DNA from: Pseudonocardiales bacterium
GTDB taxonomy: Bacteria > Actinomycetota > Actinomycetes > Mycobacteriales > Pseudonocardiaceae
Length of the DNA stretch: 64,000 nt
Direction of reading: 5' to 3'
NCBI GenBank assembly: GCA_019243635.1
Contig: JAFAUB010000008.1
Location: forward strand, 62,001-126,000
Shown here: piece by piece, positions 15,219 to 24,918 of the stretch
Layout: each line of letters begins with the position of its first letter
Position numbering within the stretch: the stretch's first letter is position 1
The notes under the pieces: generated by a model
What the model was told of the DNA's origin: nothing
What the model saw: only the letters and a program-made list of their open reading frames with translations
The model's database searches: none
Position numbers and translations under genes: made by a program

Positions 15219-17997
15219 CGGTGAGCTCCAGGACGGTCAGGGTTCCGCTGCTGAGGTCGCTTACGTAGGCCTGCCGGCCGTTGGGCAGCACCGCGATACT
15301 GGTCGGGCCGGCCCCGGTCGGGATGGTCGCGGTGACCCGGTTGGTCCGAGCGTCGATCACGGTGACCGTGTTGCTGCCCTCGTTGACCACGTAGGCGAAG
15401 CGCCCGTCCGGAGCCCAGGTGATGTCCTGCGGGTGGCGCCCGACCGGGACGGTCGCCACCACCCTGTCGGTCACGGTGTTGATCACCGACATAGTGTCGG
15501 CGCCGTAGTTCACGTTGGCGACCAGCGGCAGGTTGGGGTGTACGGCGATGCTGTGCGGGCTGGTCCCGACCGGGATGGTCGCCAGTACCTCGAGGGTGGT
15601 GGTATCGATCACCGAGACCAGGTTGGACTCGTGGTTGGCCGTGTAGGCCCGACGGCCGTCGCGGGAGAACGCGACCCAGTGCGGGTTGGGGGCGACCTTG
15701 ACCTCGGTGATGACGGAGTTGGTGTCGGTATCGATCACCGACAGCGAGGCGGTGTCGTGGTTCGGGACGAAGAGCCGCTTACCGTCCCGACTGACCGCCG
15801 GGAGATACGGGCGCGCCGGCTGCGGGATTGTGGCGATCACGGTGTTCGACTCGGTGTCGAGCACGTCGATCGCATGAACCGTCCGCTGGTCGTTGAAGAC
15901 GGTGACGTAGAGCGTGCGACCGTCCGGCGCGAAGGCGAGGAACTGAGGTGGGCCCGCCGCGATGGGGATGGTCGCGGTCACCTGGTTGACCGCCGTGTCC
16001 ACCACGGTGACGACCCGAGCGTTCCCGTTGGCTATGTAGGCATGCCGGCCGTTCGGGGAGACCGCGACGAAGCCGGGAGTCCCTCCCACCGGGATGGTGG
16101 CGCCGAGCGCGGGTATCGCGACCTCCGGTCCGACGTCCGCCACCGTGTTGGGTCCGAGCTGGAGTGTGGTGTCCGCGCCCGGCGGTGCCGACGCCAGCAC
16201 GCGGGTCATGGAGACGGCGACCACGAGAATGACCACCCCGGCCATCACCCCGGTGGCGAGGACGATCCGCCGCCGGCGGCCGCGGTGTAGGGGTGCCGGC
16301 GCGGACCACGCGGGGATGATCGGGGTACTACCGGAGGGCGTCGTGTCGAGCGGCGGCCTGGGCCGCGACGGGAGCGCCGCCTCGGCTGCCTGCGACCGTT
16401 CAGCGCCGGCTCCGGTCAGCGCGCGCACCTCCATCTCGGCGAACCTCGCCTCCTCGGCGGCCTCACCCTTGCCCAGCACGGTGCCGAGGTATCCGAGAAG
16501 AAAGGCCAGCGGCACCGAGACCAGTGCCGGGTTGCGCAGCGGGAAGATCGCGAAGTCCAGGCTGGGGAACATCGACTTAGGCGTGCCCGACACCGCCGGC
16601 GAGAAGACGATCAGCAGCACGCAGCTGGTCAGACCGCCGTACATGCTCCACAGCACGCCGCTGGTGTTGAACCGCCGCCAGAACAGGGAGTACAGGATCG
16701 TCGGCAGGTTCGCCGAGGCCGCCACCGCGAAAGCCAGCGCCACCAGGAAGGCGACGTTCTGGCCGAGCGCGACGATGCCGCCTCCGACCGCCAGCGCGCC
16801 GATGACACAGGCGGTGATGCGGGCGACCAGCACCTCACGGTCTGGGTCCAGGTTGCCCCGCTTGACCACGTTGGCGTACACGTCGTGCGCGAACGACGCC
16901 GACGCGGTGATCGTCAGCCCCGCCACCACCGCGAGGATGGTGGCGAAGGCCACCGCCGAGATGAAGCCCAGCAGCACCTCCCCGCCCAGCTGGTAGGCCA
17001 GCAGCGGCGCCGCCGAGTTCTCCTCGCCGGGCATGCCGGCGATCCGCTGCGGACCGCCGGCCACCAGCGCCGCGGCGGCGTAGCCGATCACCAGCGAGAA
17101 CAGGTAGAAGATGCCGATCAGCCAGATCGCCCAGACCACCGTGCGGCGGGCCTCCCTGGCTGAGGGCACGGTATAGAAGCGCATCAGGATGTGCGGCAAC
17201 CCGGCGGTACCCAGCACCAGCGCGAGCCCCAACGACACAAAGTCGATCTTTGTTGTGGTGTTCTTGCCGTACTGCAGGCCCGGCGCGAGCACGGCCTGCC
17301 CGTGCGAGGACCTCGCCGCCGCCTCGCCTAGCAGGGCGGACAGGTTGAGCCCGAACGAGCCCAGCGCCCACGCGGTCATCATGCCCGCGCCGATGATCAG
17401 CAGGGTGGCCTTGACGATCTGCACCCACGTGGTGCCGCGCATCCCGCCGACCAGCACGTAGACGATCATCAGCAGCCCGACGACCGCGACCACCAGCGCC
17501 TGGGCTCCCCTGCCCTCGACGTTGAGCAGCAACGCGACCAGACCACCGGCGCCGGCCATCTGGGCCAGCAGGTAGAAGAACGACACCACCAGCGTCGACA
17601 CGGCCGCGGCGGCCCGCACCGGCCGCCGGCGCATCCGGAAGCTCAGCACGTCACCCATGGTGAACTTGCCGGTGTTCCGCAGCAGCTCGGCGACCAGCAG
17701 CAGAGCCACCAGCCACGCGACCAGGAACCCGATCGAGTAGAGGAAACCGTCGTAACCATAGACCGCGATGGCCCCGGCGATGCCCAGGAACGACGCCGCG
17801 GACAGGTAGTCACCGGAGATCGCGACCCCGTTCTGCGGGCCGGTGAACGACCGGCCGGCCGCGTAGTAGTCGGCGGCGGTCTTGGCGCGGCGCGAGGCCC
17901 GGAACACGATCACCAGAGTGACCAGCACGAAGAAGACGAAGATCCCCGCGTTGAGCAGGGGGTCCCCCACGGCGCCCTGGGCTAGCTCTCCGGTCAC
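15214..17997 (-). CDS. Sodium:solute symporter (ActP-like) fused to YVTN beta-propeller
   Basis: One unbroken frame of 927 residues joins two families. Residues 1 to about 530 are a complete acetate/monocarboxylate-type sodium:solute symporter: [27 protein letters not shown] is the conserved TM1-TM2 region (shown in part), then [16 protein letters not shown] and [23 protein letters not shown] Pro-rich linker leads to an extra membrane helix (about 583-608). Residues about 632-927 form seven repeats of about 42 residues (TIPVGxxPxxIAxxPDGRxAYVxNxxSNTVSVIDTxTxxV), a YVTN/YncE-like seven-bladed propeller. If the normal 13-helix topology holds, the extra helix would place the propeller on the outside or tether it there (inference). 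GTG 17997 overlaps the DUF485 stop by 4 bp. Confidence 0.92.
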   Translation of the reverse strand: MTGELAQGAVGDPLLNAGIFVFFVLVTLVIVFRASRRAKTAADYYAAGRSFTGPQNGVAISGDYLSAASFLGIAGAIAVYGYDGFLYSIGFLVAWLVALLLVAELLRNTGKFTMGDVLSFRMRRRPVRAAAAVSTLVVSFFYLLAQMAGAGGLVALLLNVEGRGAQALVVAVVGLLMIVYVLVGGMRGTTWVQIVKATLLIIGAGMMTAWALGSFGLNLSALLGEAAARSSHGQAVLAPGLQYGKNTTTKIDFVSLGLALVLGTAGLPHILMRFYTVPSAREARRTVVWAIWLIGIFYLFSLVIGYAAAALVAGGPQRIAGMPGEENSAAPLLAYQLGGEVLLGFISAVAFATILAVVAGLTITASASFAHDVYANVVKRGNLDPDREVLVARITACVIGALAVGGGIVALGQNVAFLVALAFAVAASANLPTILYSLFWRRFNTSGVLWSMYGGLTSCVLLIVFSPAVSGTPKSMFPSLDFAIFPLRNPALVSVPLAFLLGYLGTVLGKGEAAEEARFAEMEVRALTGAGAERSQAAEAALPSRPRPPLDTTPSGSTPIIPAWSAPAPLHRGRRRRIVLATGVMAGVVILVVAVSMTRVLASAPPGADTTLQLGPNTVADVGPEVAIPALGATIPVGGTPGFVAVSPNGRHAYIANGNARVVTVVDTAVNQVTATIPIAAGPPQFLAFAPDGRTLYVTVFNDQRTVHAIDVLDTESNTVIATIPQPARPYLPAVSRDGKRLFVPNHDTASLSVIDTDTNSVITEVKVAPNPHWVAFSRDGRRAYTANHESNLVSVIDTTTLEVLATIPVGTSPHSIAVHPNLPLVANVNYGADTMSVINTVTDRVVATVPVGRHPQDITWAPDGRFAYVVNEGSNTVTVIDARTNRVTATIPTGAGPTSIAVLPNGRQAYVSDLSSGTLTVLELTG

Positions 17998-18371
17998 CAG
18001 GTCTCTCCTTCAAGCTGCCGGCGGATCCGGCTGCTGACCGGGTCGAGGCTGCGGTTCGCGAACCGGACGTAGATCGTCGTGATGGCGAAGGTGGAGGCGA
18101 ACTGGAGCAAGCCGAAGATCAACCCGATGTTGATGTTGCCGACCACTGTGATGGCCATGAGGTGCGGGGCGAACGCGGCCAGCAGGACGTACAGGAAGTA
18201 CCAGGCCAGGAAGAAAGCTGTCATCGGGAAGACGAAGGCGCGGAGCCGCTTGCGCAGGACGGCGAACTCCGGACTGGTATGCGCGGCGACCCAGGGGTCC
18301 ACCGGATGCCCGCTGCCGGCACCGCCGACGGACCGACTGTCGGCACCGCCGACGGACGCGGTGGTGCTCAT
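17994..18371 (-). CDS. DUF485 small membrane partner of symporter
   Basis: This 125-residue protein has two membrane helices (about 52-75 and 87-110) within the DUF485 signature: FAVLRKRLRAFVFPMTAFFL ... YVLLAAFAPHLM ... GNINIGLIFGLLQFASTF. DUF485 (YjcH-type) genes usually precede actP, and the product is thought to assist the acetate permease. The N-terminus carries a duplicated SVGGADS/SVGGAGS stretch. Its stop overlaps the symporter start as GTGA, so translation is coupled. Confidence 0.9.
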   Translation of the reverse strand: MSTTASVGGADSRSVGGAGSGHPVDPWVAAHTSPEFAVLRKRLRAFVFPMTAFFLAWYFLYVLLAAFAPHLMAITVVGNINIGLIFGLLQFASTFAITTIYVRFANRSLDPVSSRIRRQLEGETW

Positions 18372-18499
18372 GTAAACCCCTCCAAGGCAGTCATAATGAT
18401 CATGCAGATGCTACGTGCGTGCTGAGGACCGGGACACCCTAGCCGTTAGGCGTTCACCAGCACGCATCGCAATGTTGGACCGTTCGAGTGTTCCAGTGG

Positions 18500-20299
18500 T
18501 CACCGACGGTGCCGGCCAGGGCGTATCCGGGACAGCGCACCCGCAGCCGTCCCGACCCGGGCCCCTGGTCGGCCCCGCTGCCGATTCCCGGACAGGCCCA
18601 ACCGGTCCGGTGCGTGCAGCCGCAGTAGGATACGTGACACGTCGGTCGGGACCCGGTCCCTGGTCCGGCGACTCACCACGACCATGGTCAGAAAGGCCAG
18701 CGGTACGGTGAACGCGGCTGGCTGGGCCGCCACCGCCTGCCACCCCGGCGGCAGCACGCCGGCTGCGGCGGGCAGCACCGCCACGAACGCCACCCCACCA
18801 CCGAGCAGGATGCCGGCCGCCGCACCGGCGTCGGTCAGCCCACGCCACCAGATACCCAGGACCAGCAGCGGGCAGAACGACGAGGCGGCCACCGCGAAAG
18901 CCAGTCCCACCCCTTGGGCAAGGTCCAGCGAGGACACGGCGAGCATGAAGGCCAACGGGACCGTCCAGGCGGCCAGGACGGCCGTCCGGACGTTCCGGAG
19001 CCGACGGGGCAGCACGTCGGTGGACAGCACCCCGGCGACGCTCACCACCAGCCCGGTGGCGGCGGACACGAAGGCGGCGAACGCCCCAGCCACGATCAGG
19101 CCGCCGAGCAGCAGCGCCGGCCACCCGCCCAACGCCGCGCGGGGCAGCAGCAGCACAGCGGCGTCGGTGTTCCCGGCGACCAGCAGGTTCGGGAGATAAA
19201 GCCGGGCGAGCCACCCCGAAGCCACCGAGAACAGGTAGAACAGCCCGAGCAGCACCAGCACCAGCAGCGTGGTCCGGCGCGCCGCCGCCCCTTCGGGATG
19301 GGTGTAGTACCGACCCAGGACATGCGGCAGTCCCATGCTGCCCAGCAGGAGCGCCACGATGAGCGAGTACGCGGCCAGCAACGGGTGGCTGCCATGGCCC
19401 CAGGGGCGCAGCCAGCTGCCGTTGTCGACAGCGGCGCCGCTGACCACCGGGACCGGGCTGCCCGCGCCGAAGTGCAGCATGGTGCCCTTGTCGCAGCGGT
19501 GCTCACCCGGTACCCAGCGCACCGTCCCCCGAGTGGGTCGCCCGTCCTGCGTTCCCGCCACCGTGACCAGAACCGGCTCGGTGACCTCCAGGACGACATC
19601 GTGATCCAGCGAGATGTCGACGTCATGGAAGAAATGCGGTGACGCCGCGGCGCCCGGCGAGTCACGGAACCCCTGGGCGTCCGCGGCGTGGTGGATCAGC
19701 AGCACGAAGACCGGTACGGCCAGCGCGGTCAGCTTGACCCAGTACTGGAGGGCCTGCACGAGGGTGATCGAGGACGTCCACCGGGTGGAGATGTTGAACG
19801 TCACGATCACCATGACCACCGCCGCGCCGACCCACCTCGGCGCCTGCGCGACGGCATGCAGGGTGAGCCCGGCCCCCTGCAGCTGTGGCACCAGGTAAAG
19901 CCAGCCGATGATGACCACGAAGGCAGCGCAGATCCGGCGCAGACATACCGAGCCCAGCCGCGCCTCGGCGAAGTCGGGCAGCGTGTAGGCGCCGGACCGG
20001 CGCAGCGGCGCCGCCACGAACAACAGCAGCGCAAGGTAGCCCGCCGTGAACCCGACCGGGTACCACAGCGCGTCCACCCCGCCCTTGAGCACCAACCCGG
20101 CGACGCCGAGGAAGGAGGCCGCGGACACGTACTCGCCGGAGATCGCCGCGGCGTTCACCCGCGGCCCCATCGTCCGGGAGGCCAGCAGCAGGTCCGAGGT
20201 CGACCGGGCCCTCGTCCCGTAGAGTCTGGTGAGCAGGGTCCACAGGGCGATCGTCACCATCGCGGCAATGGCGACGTAGAGGTCAGCCCGGTCGGGCAC
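18500..20299 (-). CDS. Sodium:solute symporter, cation/monocarboxylate type
   Basis: This 599-residue membrane protein with about 13 helices is a second symporter of the ActP/MctC group. Landmarks are SDLLLASRTMGPRVNAAAIS, GEYVSAASFLGVAGL, GSMGLPHVLGRYYTHPEG and AFAVAASSFCPLLVLGIWW. Between helices there is an extra extracytoplasmic loop of about 80 residues (about 245-325, with SLDHDVVLEVTEPVLVTVAG and a Cys), longer than in the fused paralogue. The C-terminus is a basic tail. Likely substrates are acetate, propionate or pyruvate (inference from family and from the LytSR neighbours). GTG 20299 starts 8 bp after the preceding small membrane-protein gene. Confidence 0.9.
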   Translation of the reverse strand: MPDRADLYVAIAAMVTIALWTLLTRLYGTRARSTSDLLLASRTMGPRVNAAAISGEYVSAASFLGVAGLVLKGGVDALWYPVGFTAGYLALLLFVAAPLRRSGAYTLPDFAEARLGSVCLRRICAAFVVIIGWLYLVPQLQGAGLTLHAVAQAPRWVGAAVVMVIVTFNISTRWTSSITLVQALQYWVKLTALAVPVFVLLIHHAADAQGFRDSPGAAASPHFFHDVDISLDHDVVLEVTEPVLVTVAGTQDGRPTRGTVRWVPGEHRCDKGTMLHFGAGSPVPVVSGAAVDNGSWLRPWGHGSHPLLAAYSLIVALLLGSMGLPHVLGRYYTHPEGAAARRTTLLVLVLLGLFYLFSVASGWLARLYLPNLLVAGNTDAAVLLLPRAALGGWPALLLGGLIVAGAFAAFVSAATGLVVSVAGVLSTDVLPRRLRNVRTAVLAAWTVPLAFMLAVSSLDLAQGVGLAFAVAASSFCPLLVLGIWWRGLTDAGAAAGILLGGGVAFVAVLPAAAGVLPPGWQAVAAQPAAFTVPLAFLTMVVVSRRTRDRVPTDVSRILLRLHAPDRLGLSGNRQRGRPGARVGTAAGALSRIRPGRHRR

Positions 20300-20307
20300 G
20301 CCTGTGC

Positions 20308-20784
20308 TCAGCTCTCAACCCACTCGGCGAAGGCCTGCTCGTTGCGGGCGGCGCCGCGGTTGTAGGACCAGGCCACCACGACGAAGAACGGATAGACCGC
20401 GAACCCGAGCGCCAACCACGGCAGCCGCCAGCCCAGGACGGTCATCGTGTCCAGCGACGGCGCCCGCAGGAACGCCAGCGGGATGCCCGCCAGCACCACC
20501 ACGGTGAGCAGCATCAACCGGAGCGACAACATCAGCTGCACCCACATCAGCTGGCGGACCAGCGCCTCACCGACCCTGGTCTGGTCCTCCACCTCGGCGA
20601 GTGTGCGCACCACCCGCCGGCTCCCGCGCCGCTCCGCGAGCACGACCCGTTCCCGCTTGCCGGGCTTAGGCCGGTCGGCGGACGCCTGGGCGGCCTTCTC
20701 CGCCAGCGCCGTTTCTCGACGCGCCTCGCGGACCGCTTGCTTCATGCCCTCCGACAGGTCGTCATTCGGGGCGGCCGCGCTCAT
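20308..20784 (-). CDS. Small membrane partner of symporter
   Basis: This 158-residue protein has a charged, Ala/Glu/Arg-rich cytosolic N-terminal half (about 1-75) and two membrane helices (about 88-105 and 122-145, VLGWRLPWLALGFAVYPFFV). It ends with YNRGAARNEQAFAEWVES. Position and topology match the DUF485-like subunits that precede actinobacterial solute symporters, although I do not see the exact DUF485 signature. It lies between the LytTR regulator gene (10 bp) and the symporter gene (8 bp), so it should be in one operon with them. Confidence 0.8.
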   Translation of the reverse strand: MSAAAPNDDLSEGMKQAVREARRETALAEKAAQASADRPKPGKRERVVLAERRGSRRVVRTLAEVEDQTRVGEALVRQLMWVQLMLSLRLMLLTVVVLAGIPLAFLRAPSLDTMTVLGWRLPWLALGFAVYPFFVVVAWSYNRGAARNEQAFAEWVES

Positions 20785-20794
20785 GGCCCGGCGC

Positions 20795-21598
20795 TCATCG
20801 GGAGGTCCAACCCTGCTTGGCCGCGCGCACCAGGCGGTCCTTCAGGTCGCGGGTGTGCCTCCGGCTGACCGGCAGCTCGGTGGCGTCGTCTCCGCTGCCC
20901 ACCCGCACCATGTAACCCGACGACGACATGCGCAGCTCGGTGACCAACGGCAGGGCGACCAGGTAAGAGCGATGGATGCGCACGAACCCGGCGTCGGACC
21001 AGCGGTCCTCCAGCTGGGAGAGCGGGATGCGGACCAGGTGGCTGGTGGCCTCGCCGGTGTGGAGCCGCGCGTAGTCCCCATGCGCCTCCACCCAGCGCAC
21101 CGACGAGCGCAGCACCAGCTTGGTGGTGCCGGCGAGCTCGACCGGGATGACCTCGTCCTCGCCGCCCTGCTCCGGGCCCGCGGTGGCCGGGTCACGCCGG
21201 GCGGCTACGATCCGCCGCAGCGTGCTGGCCACTCGCTCCCGGCTCACCGGTTTCATCACGTAGTCGGCCACGCCGAGTTCGAACGCGTCGAGGGCTTGCT
21301 CGTCGTAGGCGGTGGCGAACACGACCGCCGGCGGGTGGGGAAGCTTGGCGAGCAGGTTGGCCAGCTCCAGGCCGTCCAGTCCGGGCATCTTCATGTCCAG
21401 GAACGCGACGTCAACCTCGGGGGGTGGCGTCCCGTTGGCGGGCCGCAGCATCTCCATCGCCTCTTCGCCGTTCGCGGCCGTCAGCACGGTGCCGATCCGC
21501 GGCTCGGCGTTGAGCACGTCAACCAGCATGGACAGGCAATGCGGCTCGTCGTCCACGGCGAGCACGACAAGCCCGGGGTTGTCGTCGTTGCCGCTCAT
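20795..21598 (-). CDS. LytTR-family response regulator
   Basis: The product is about 267 residues from ATG 21598, which follows GGAAAGGCGG. The receiver domain has the acidic pair VDDEP, the phosphoacceptor Asp in VAFLDMKMPGLDG and Lys in YVMKPVS. The C-terminal LytTR DNA-binding domain (about 160-260) has RWVEAHGDYARLHT, FVRIHRSYLVAL and PVSRRHTRDL. LytTR proteins bind imperfect direct repeats. The adjacent symporter genes make a monocarboxylate-responsive system likely, by analogy with LytS/LytTR systems that sense pyruvate. The cognate kinase lies two genes upstream, past an S49 peptidase gene. Confidence 0.92.
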   Translation of the reverse strand: MSGNDDNPGLVVLAVDDEPHCLSMLVDVLNAEPRIGTVLTAANGEEAMEMLRPANGTPPPEVDVAFLDMKMPGLDGLELANLLAKLPHPPAVVFATAYDEQALDAFELGVADYVMKPVSRERVASTLRRIVAARRDPATAGPEQGGEDEVIPVELAGTTKLVLRSSVRWVEAHGDYARLHTGEATSHLVRIPLSQLEDRWSDAGFVRIHRSYLVALPLVTELRMSSSGYMVRVGSGDDATELPVSRRHTRDLKDRLVRAAKQGWTSR

Positions 21599-21727
21599 CA
21601 ACCGCCTTTCCGTCAGTCCAGTACTCACTAACAACCCCCCGACCGCCAATCCTGCACATGGCCGGTGTCGATGTCCACGGTTGGCGTGCTAGTGGCCCGC
21701 CCCGGTACCGAACGTGTTCGGCCGGGC

Positions 21728-22633
21728 CTACAAACCGAAGCGGGACCAGGCGGCGCGGTGCTCGAGCGCCTCGAGCACCGCCAGCACGGACTCCGGGCCA
21801 CCACGCCCGCTCAGCGAGGCCGCCGCGGAGCCCAGCCCGACGCTACCCGGCACGAGGTTACCCAGACCCAGACGAGCCAGCAGCGGCCGGCGTCCCTCCA
21901 CCGTGATGATCTCCGCGTCCGGGTACCGCTTGGCGATCTCCCCGCGCATCGTGCCCAGCCGGTCGACCAAGCCCAGCTCCAGGGCCCGGCGGCCGGTCCA
22001 CACCTCGCCGGTGAACAGATCCTGCTGATCAGTGGCCAGCTGGTCACCCCGGCGCGAGCACACCCAGTCGCGGAACATGCCGTGCAGCTCGGTCTGCATG
22101 CTGCGCAGCCACACCACGTCGTCCTCCCGCTCGGGCAGGAACGGGTCGAGCCGGGCCTTGTTCGCCCCTGCGGTGTACAACCGCCGCTCGACCCCGAAGC
22201 GCTCCAGCAGACCGTGCAGCCCGAAGCCCTGGGTGACCACCCCGATGGAGCCGACCAGCGAGGTGGGATGGGCGACGATCTCATCGGCGGCGCACGCGAG
22301 CCAGTACCCACCGGAGGCGACGACGTCCTCACAGAACGCCAGCACAGGCACGCGCCGGTGGTCAGCGAGGCCGCGAACCCGATCCGCCACCAGCGCCGAC
22401 TGGGTGGCTGAGCCACCCGGAGAGTTGATCAACAACGCCACCGCCCGCAGCCGGTCGTAGCCGAAGGCGCGGGTCAGCGCAGACTCCACGGTGGCCAGGT
22501 TGATCACCCCGCGCCCCAGCGGCGACGACGTCGGTGTGATCACGCCATGCAGTTTCACCGCAGCCACCACCGGGCCACGCTCCCGCTGGGTGCCGGGCAG
22601 CGACAGCCACGCCGTCAGGTCCTTGACGTCCAT
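21728..22633 (-). CDS. S49-family (SppA-like) serine protease
   Basis: This 301-residue protein is a short SppA/ClpP-fold peptidase. The catalytic Ser is in EDVVASGGYWLACAADEI (about 104-121) and the general-base Lys in YTAGANKARLDPF (about 152-164), the Ser/Lys dyad of the family. VALLINSPGGSA is the oxyanion strand. No signal peptide or N-terminal membrane helix is evident, unlike typical membrane-bound SppA, so it may be cytosolic or peripheral. It lies between a LytS-type kinase and its LytTR regulator, all leftward. Whether it works in that pathway is unknown. Confidence 0.9.
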   Translation of the reverse strand: MDVKDLTAWLSLPGTQRERGPVVAAVKLHGVITPTSSPLGRGVINLATVESALTRAFGYDRLRAVALLINSPGGSATQSALVADRVRGLADHRRVPVLAFCEDVVASGGYWLACAADEIVAHPTSLVGSIGVVTQGFGLHGLLERFGVERRLYTAGANKARLDPFLPEREDDVVWLRSMQTELHGMFRDWVCSRRGDQLATDQQDLFTGEVWTGRRALELGLVDRLGTMRGEIAKRYPDAEIITVEGRRPLLARLGLGNLVPGSVGLGSAAASLSGRGGPESVLAVLEALEHRAAWSRFGL

Positions 22634-22670
22634 CCGGCAAGCCTACGGAGACCGGCCGGCGCGAGGCACG

Positions 22671-23921
22671 CTAGGCGCTCACCGACGGTTGCGAACGCGG
22701 CGGGCTCGGCGCCGGTGGAGCGATGGCGCGCACCCCTCGGCTGAACTTGGGCACCTTCATGCTGACCTTGGTACCCATCCCCGGCCCGGTCTCGACCACC
22801 AACCCGCACTGGTCGCCGAAGGCCGCCTGCAGCCGGTCGTGCACGTTGCCCAGCCCGACATGCGCGCCGGTGATGTGGGAGTCGGTCATCTCCTCACGGA
22901 GCCGGTGCGGATCCATCCCGATGCCGTCGTCCTCCACGCTGATCACGCACTCGGACCCGACGTTCTCGGCGACGACCGACACGGTGCCCGACCCTCCCCC
23001 CAGCCCGTGCCGCACGGCGTTCTCCACCAGCGGCTGCAACGCCAGGAACGGCAGCACCACCGGCAGCACCTCGGGTGCGATCTGGACCTTGACCTGCAAC
23101 CGCTCCCCGAACCGGGCCTTCTCCACGATCAGGTAGCGGTCGATGTTGTTGAGCTCCTCGGCGAGCGTGGTGAACTCCGCGTCAGCGCGGAAGGAGTACC
23201 GGGTGAACTCGGAGAACTCCATGATCAGCTCGCGAGCCTGCTCCGGGTCGGTCTTGATGCAGTGCGAGATCGTGGTCAGCGCGTTGTAGATGAAATGCGG
23301 GGAGATCTGCGAGCGCAGCGCCCGGATCTCGGCATAGGCCAGCCGCGACCGCGACTCGTCGAGCTCCGCGAGCTCGAGTTGGGTGGAGACGTACCGGGCG
23401 ACCTCTTTCGTGGCCCGCATCACGCTGGGGTCAGCGGCCCGCCCGCTGATCACACCGAAGGTCCCGACGATGCCGCCGTCCACCTCCAGCGGGGAGACGA
23501 TCACAGCGCGGACCGGGCAGTTGGCGCGCCCGCAGTCCATCTCACGCTGGCTGCGGACCTGCTGGCGACCGGTGCTCAGCACCTCGGTGGCGGCCTCGTG
23601 GGCCCAGTTCGCGTGGTGCCTGGCGTCGACGTCATGCGCCGGCTCGCCATCCCAGGCCAGCATCCCGCCCTCGTCGTCGGTCAGCACGACGGCGAGGCAG
23701 CTCAGCAATGCCCGCAGGTGCGGTGCCGCGCCGGTCGCCGAGGCGGCGGAGAGCCTCTCCCGCAGCGGGGGCGAGGCCTGCGCCATGGTGAGCAGCGCGT
23801 GGTAGGTGGCGAGGTCGGCATCGGTGCCGAAGGGCCGCCGACGCCGCATGCGATACATCAGCCCGGCAGTGAGCGCCGCGGCGAGGACCGCCACCACCGC
23901 AGCGTTACCGAGCAGGCTCAC
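22671..23921 (-). CDS. LytS-type sensor histidine kinase
   Basis: This 416-residue kinase has one N-terminal membrane helix (about 6-24), a GAF-like sensory region (about 45-185, with Cys in DCGRANCPVRAVIVSP), then the LytS-type phosphoacceptor helix ALRSQISPHFIYNALTTISH (His in SPHF) and an ATPase domain with N-box LVENAVRHG and G1 VEDDGIGMD. It lacks the multi-helix 5TM-Lyt domain of classical LytS. The two Cys in the GAF region could bind metal or sense redox (speculative). With the LytTR regulator it should form the two-component system for the symporter cluster. GTG 23921 is the start. Confidence 0.9.
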   Translation of the reverse strand: MSLLGNAAVVAVLAAALTAGLMYRMRRRRPFGTDADLATYHALLTMAQASPPLRERLSAASATGAAPHLRALLSCLAVVLTDDEGGMLAWDGEPAHDVDARHHANWAHEAATEVLSTGRQQVRSQREMDCGRANCPVRAVIVSPLEVDGGIVGTFGVISGRAADPSVMRATKEVARYVSTQLELAELDESRSRLAYAEIRALRSQISPHFIYNALTTISHCIKTDPEQARELIMEFSEFTRYSFRADAEFTTLAEELNNIDRYLIVEKARFGERLQVKVQIAPEVLPVVLPFLALQPLVENAVRHGLGGGSGTVSVVAENVGSECVISVEDDGIGMDPHRLREEMTDSHITGAHVGLGNVHDRLQAAFGDQCGLVVETGPGMGTKVSMKVPKFSRGVRAIAPPAPSPPRSQPSVSA

Positions 23922-24046
23922 GAAACCATAGTCGTGGTCCCACCCTCAGGTGACAACAGCGGGTCACCCCGCTCGGATGCTCCGCAGGCGCCAGGGGCCG
24001 AATGCGGGTGCCCAGCGCCGAATGAGGAGCCTGCCGGGTGAGGAGT

Positions 24047-24487
24047 CTAGTGACTCAACCGGGACAGCGGCCCGTTGCCGTCGTCGGGGATGCCCCGCGT
24101 TCTCAGGTCATCGGCGACCCGGTGGGTCTCCTCCCGGGCCGGAACCATGCCGTGCACGATACCTTCCCAGTGCTCCCCCTCCGCCTCGATCGGCTCACCG
24201 GTGTGCGCCGTGATGACCCAGGGCCGTTGCATCGCCCACAACACCGGCAGCAGCAGCAGAACCAGCAGGATCAACAGCACGAACCAGGCCGGTATGACCA
24301 CCCCCGTCGGGGTCCAGAACACCACGAAGAGCGTCAGCACGACGATGACCCCCAGCATCGCGACGCAGGACACGTAACCGGCGGCCATGTCGTGCTCGAA
24401 CTGGTCGGCCATCGCCGGCTTGGTCCAGCTGATCCTGCTCTGGACCGTCCAGGTGCGCCTGTCGGCGGCCCGCACCACCCGCATCAT
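24047..24487 (-). CDS. Two-TM hypothetical membrane protein
   Basis: From ATG 24487 (GGGAGGG upstream) the product is about 146 residues. It has two adjacent hydrophobic segments, AAGYVSCVAMLGVIVVLTLF and PAWFVLLILLVLLLLPVLWA (about 35-58 and 64-85), then a hydrophilic C-terminus with the conserved-looking RPWVITAHTGEP and EGEHWEGIVHGMVPAREE. It resembles short membrane proteins of mycobacteria and relatives whose function is unknown. Read leftward, alone. Confidence 0.65.
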   Translation of the reverse strand: MMRVVRAADRRTWTVQSRISWTKPAMADQFEHDMAAGYVSCVAMLGVIVVLTLFVVFWTPTGVVIPAWFVLLILLVLLLLPVLWAMQRPWVITAHTGEPIEAEGEHWEGIVHGMVPAREETHRVADDLRTRGIPDDGNGPLSRLSH

Positions 24488-24584
24488 GATGTGATCCCTC
24501 CCGTCAAACTCCGTGCCATCGCGTGAGCGACCCAGCGTAGCGCTGGGCTGACGGAGCGGGCCACAGGTGGAATGCTGGCGGGCG

Positions 24585-24911
24585 ATGACGCGACCGCCCC
24601 GGTTCACCCGTCGCCGGGAGGACTTCACCTGCCTGCGCTGCGCGACCCCGGTGCGCGGCAGCGGCTACACCAACCACTGCCCGCGCTGCCTCTGGTCTCG
24701 GCACGTCGACGTCAACCCCGGCGACCGGGCCGCCGAGTGTGGCGCGGCGATGGAGCCGGTCGGAGCGCTCTGTGAGGGCGGCGAGATCGTCGTGGTGCAG
24801 CAGTGCGTGGCCTGCGGCCACAGCCGGCGTAACCGCAGTGCGGCCGACGACGACCGGGACGCCCTGCTGGGACTGTTCGGCCGGCCAGTGCCCGACCCAC
24901 CGGTTCATTAG
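24585..24911 (+). CDS. RNHCP-domain zinc-ribbon protein
   Basis: The 108-residue protein matches the RNHCP family: RREDFTCLRCATPVRGSGYTNHCPRCLWSRHVDVNPGDRAAEC is its core (given here in short: CLRC, NHCPRC, DVNPGDR) and a second Cys set QQCVACGHSRRN follows. The paired Cys motifs indicate a structural zinc site. Function in bacteria is unknown. ATG 24585 is used; the upstream in-frame ATG 24567 adds residues without conservation. It converges with the DUF4142 gene, 7 bp apart. Confidence 0.85.
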   Translation: MTRPPRFTRRREDFTCLRCATPVRGSGYTNHCPRCLWSRHVDVNPGDRAAECGAAMEPVGALCEGGEIVVVQQCVACGHSRRNRSAADDDRDALLGLFGRPVPDPPVH

Positions 24912-24918
24912 CCGCTGC

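Noticed and set aside
15175-16290. 371-codon open frame on the plus strand
   Set aside because: Antisense to the propeller repeats of the fusion gene. Its repetitive HGDRVA-like product is a mirror of the repeats.
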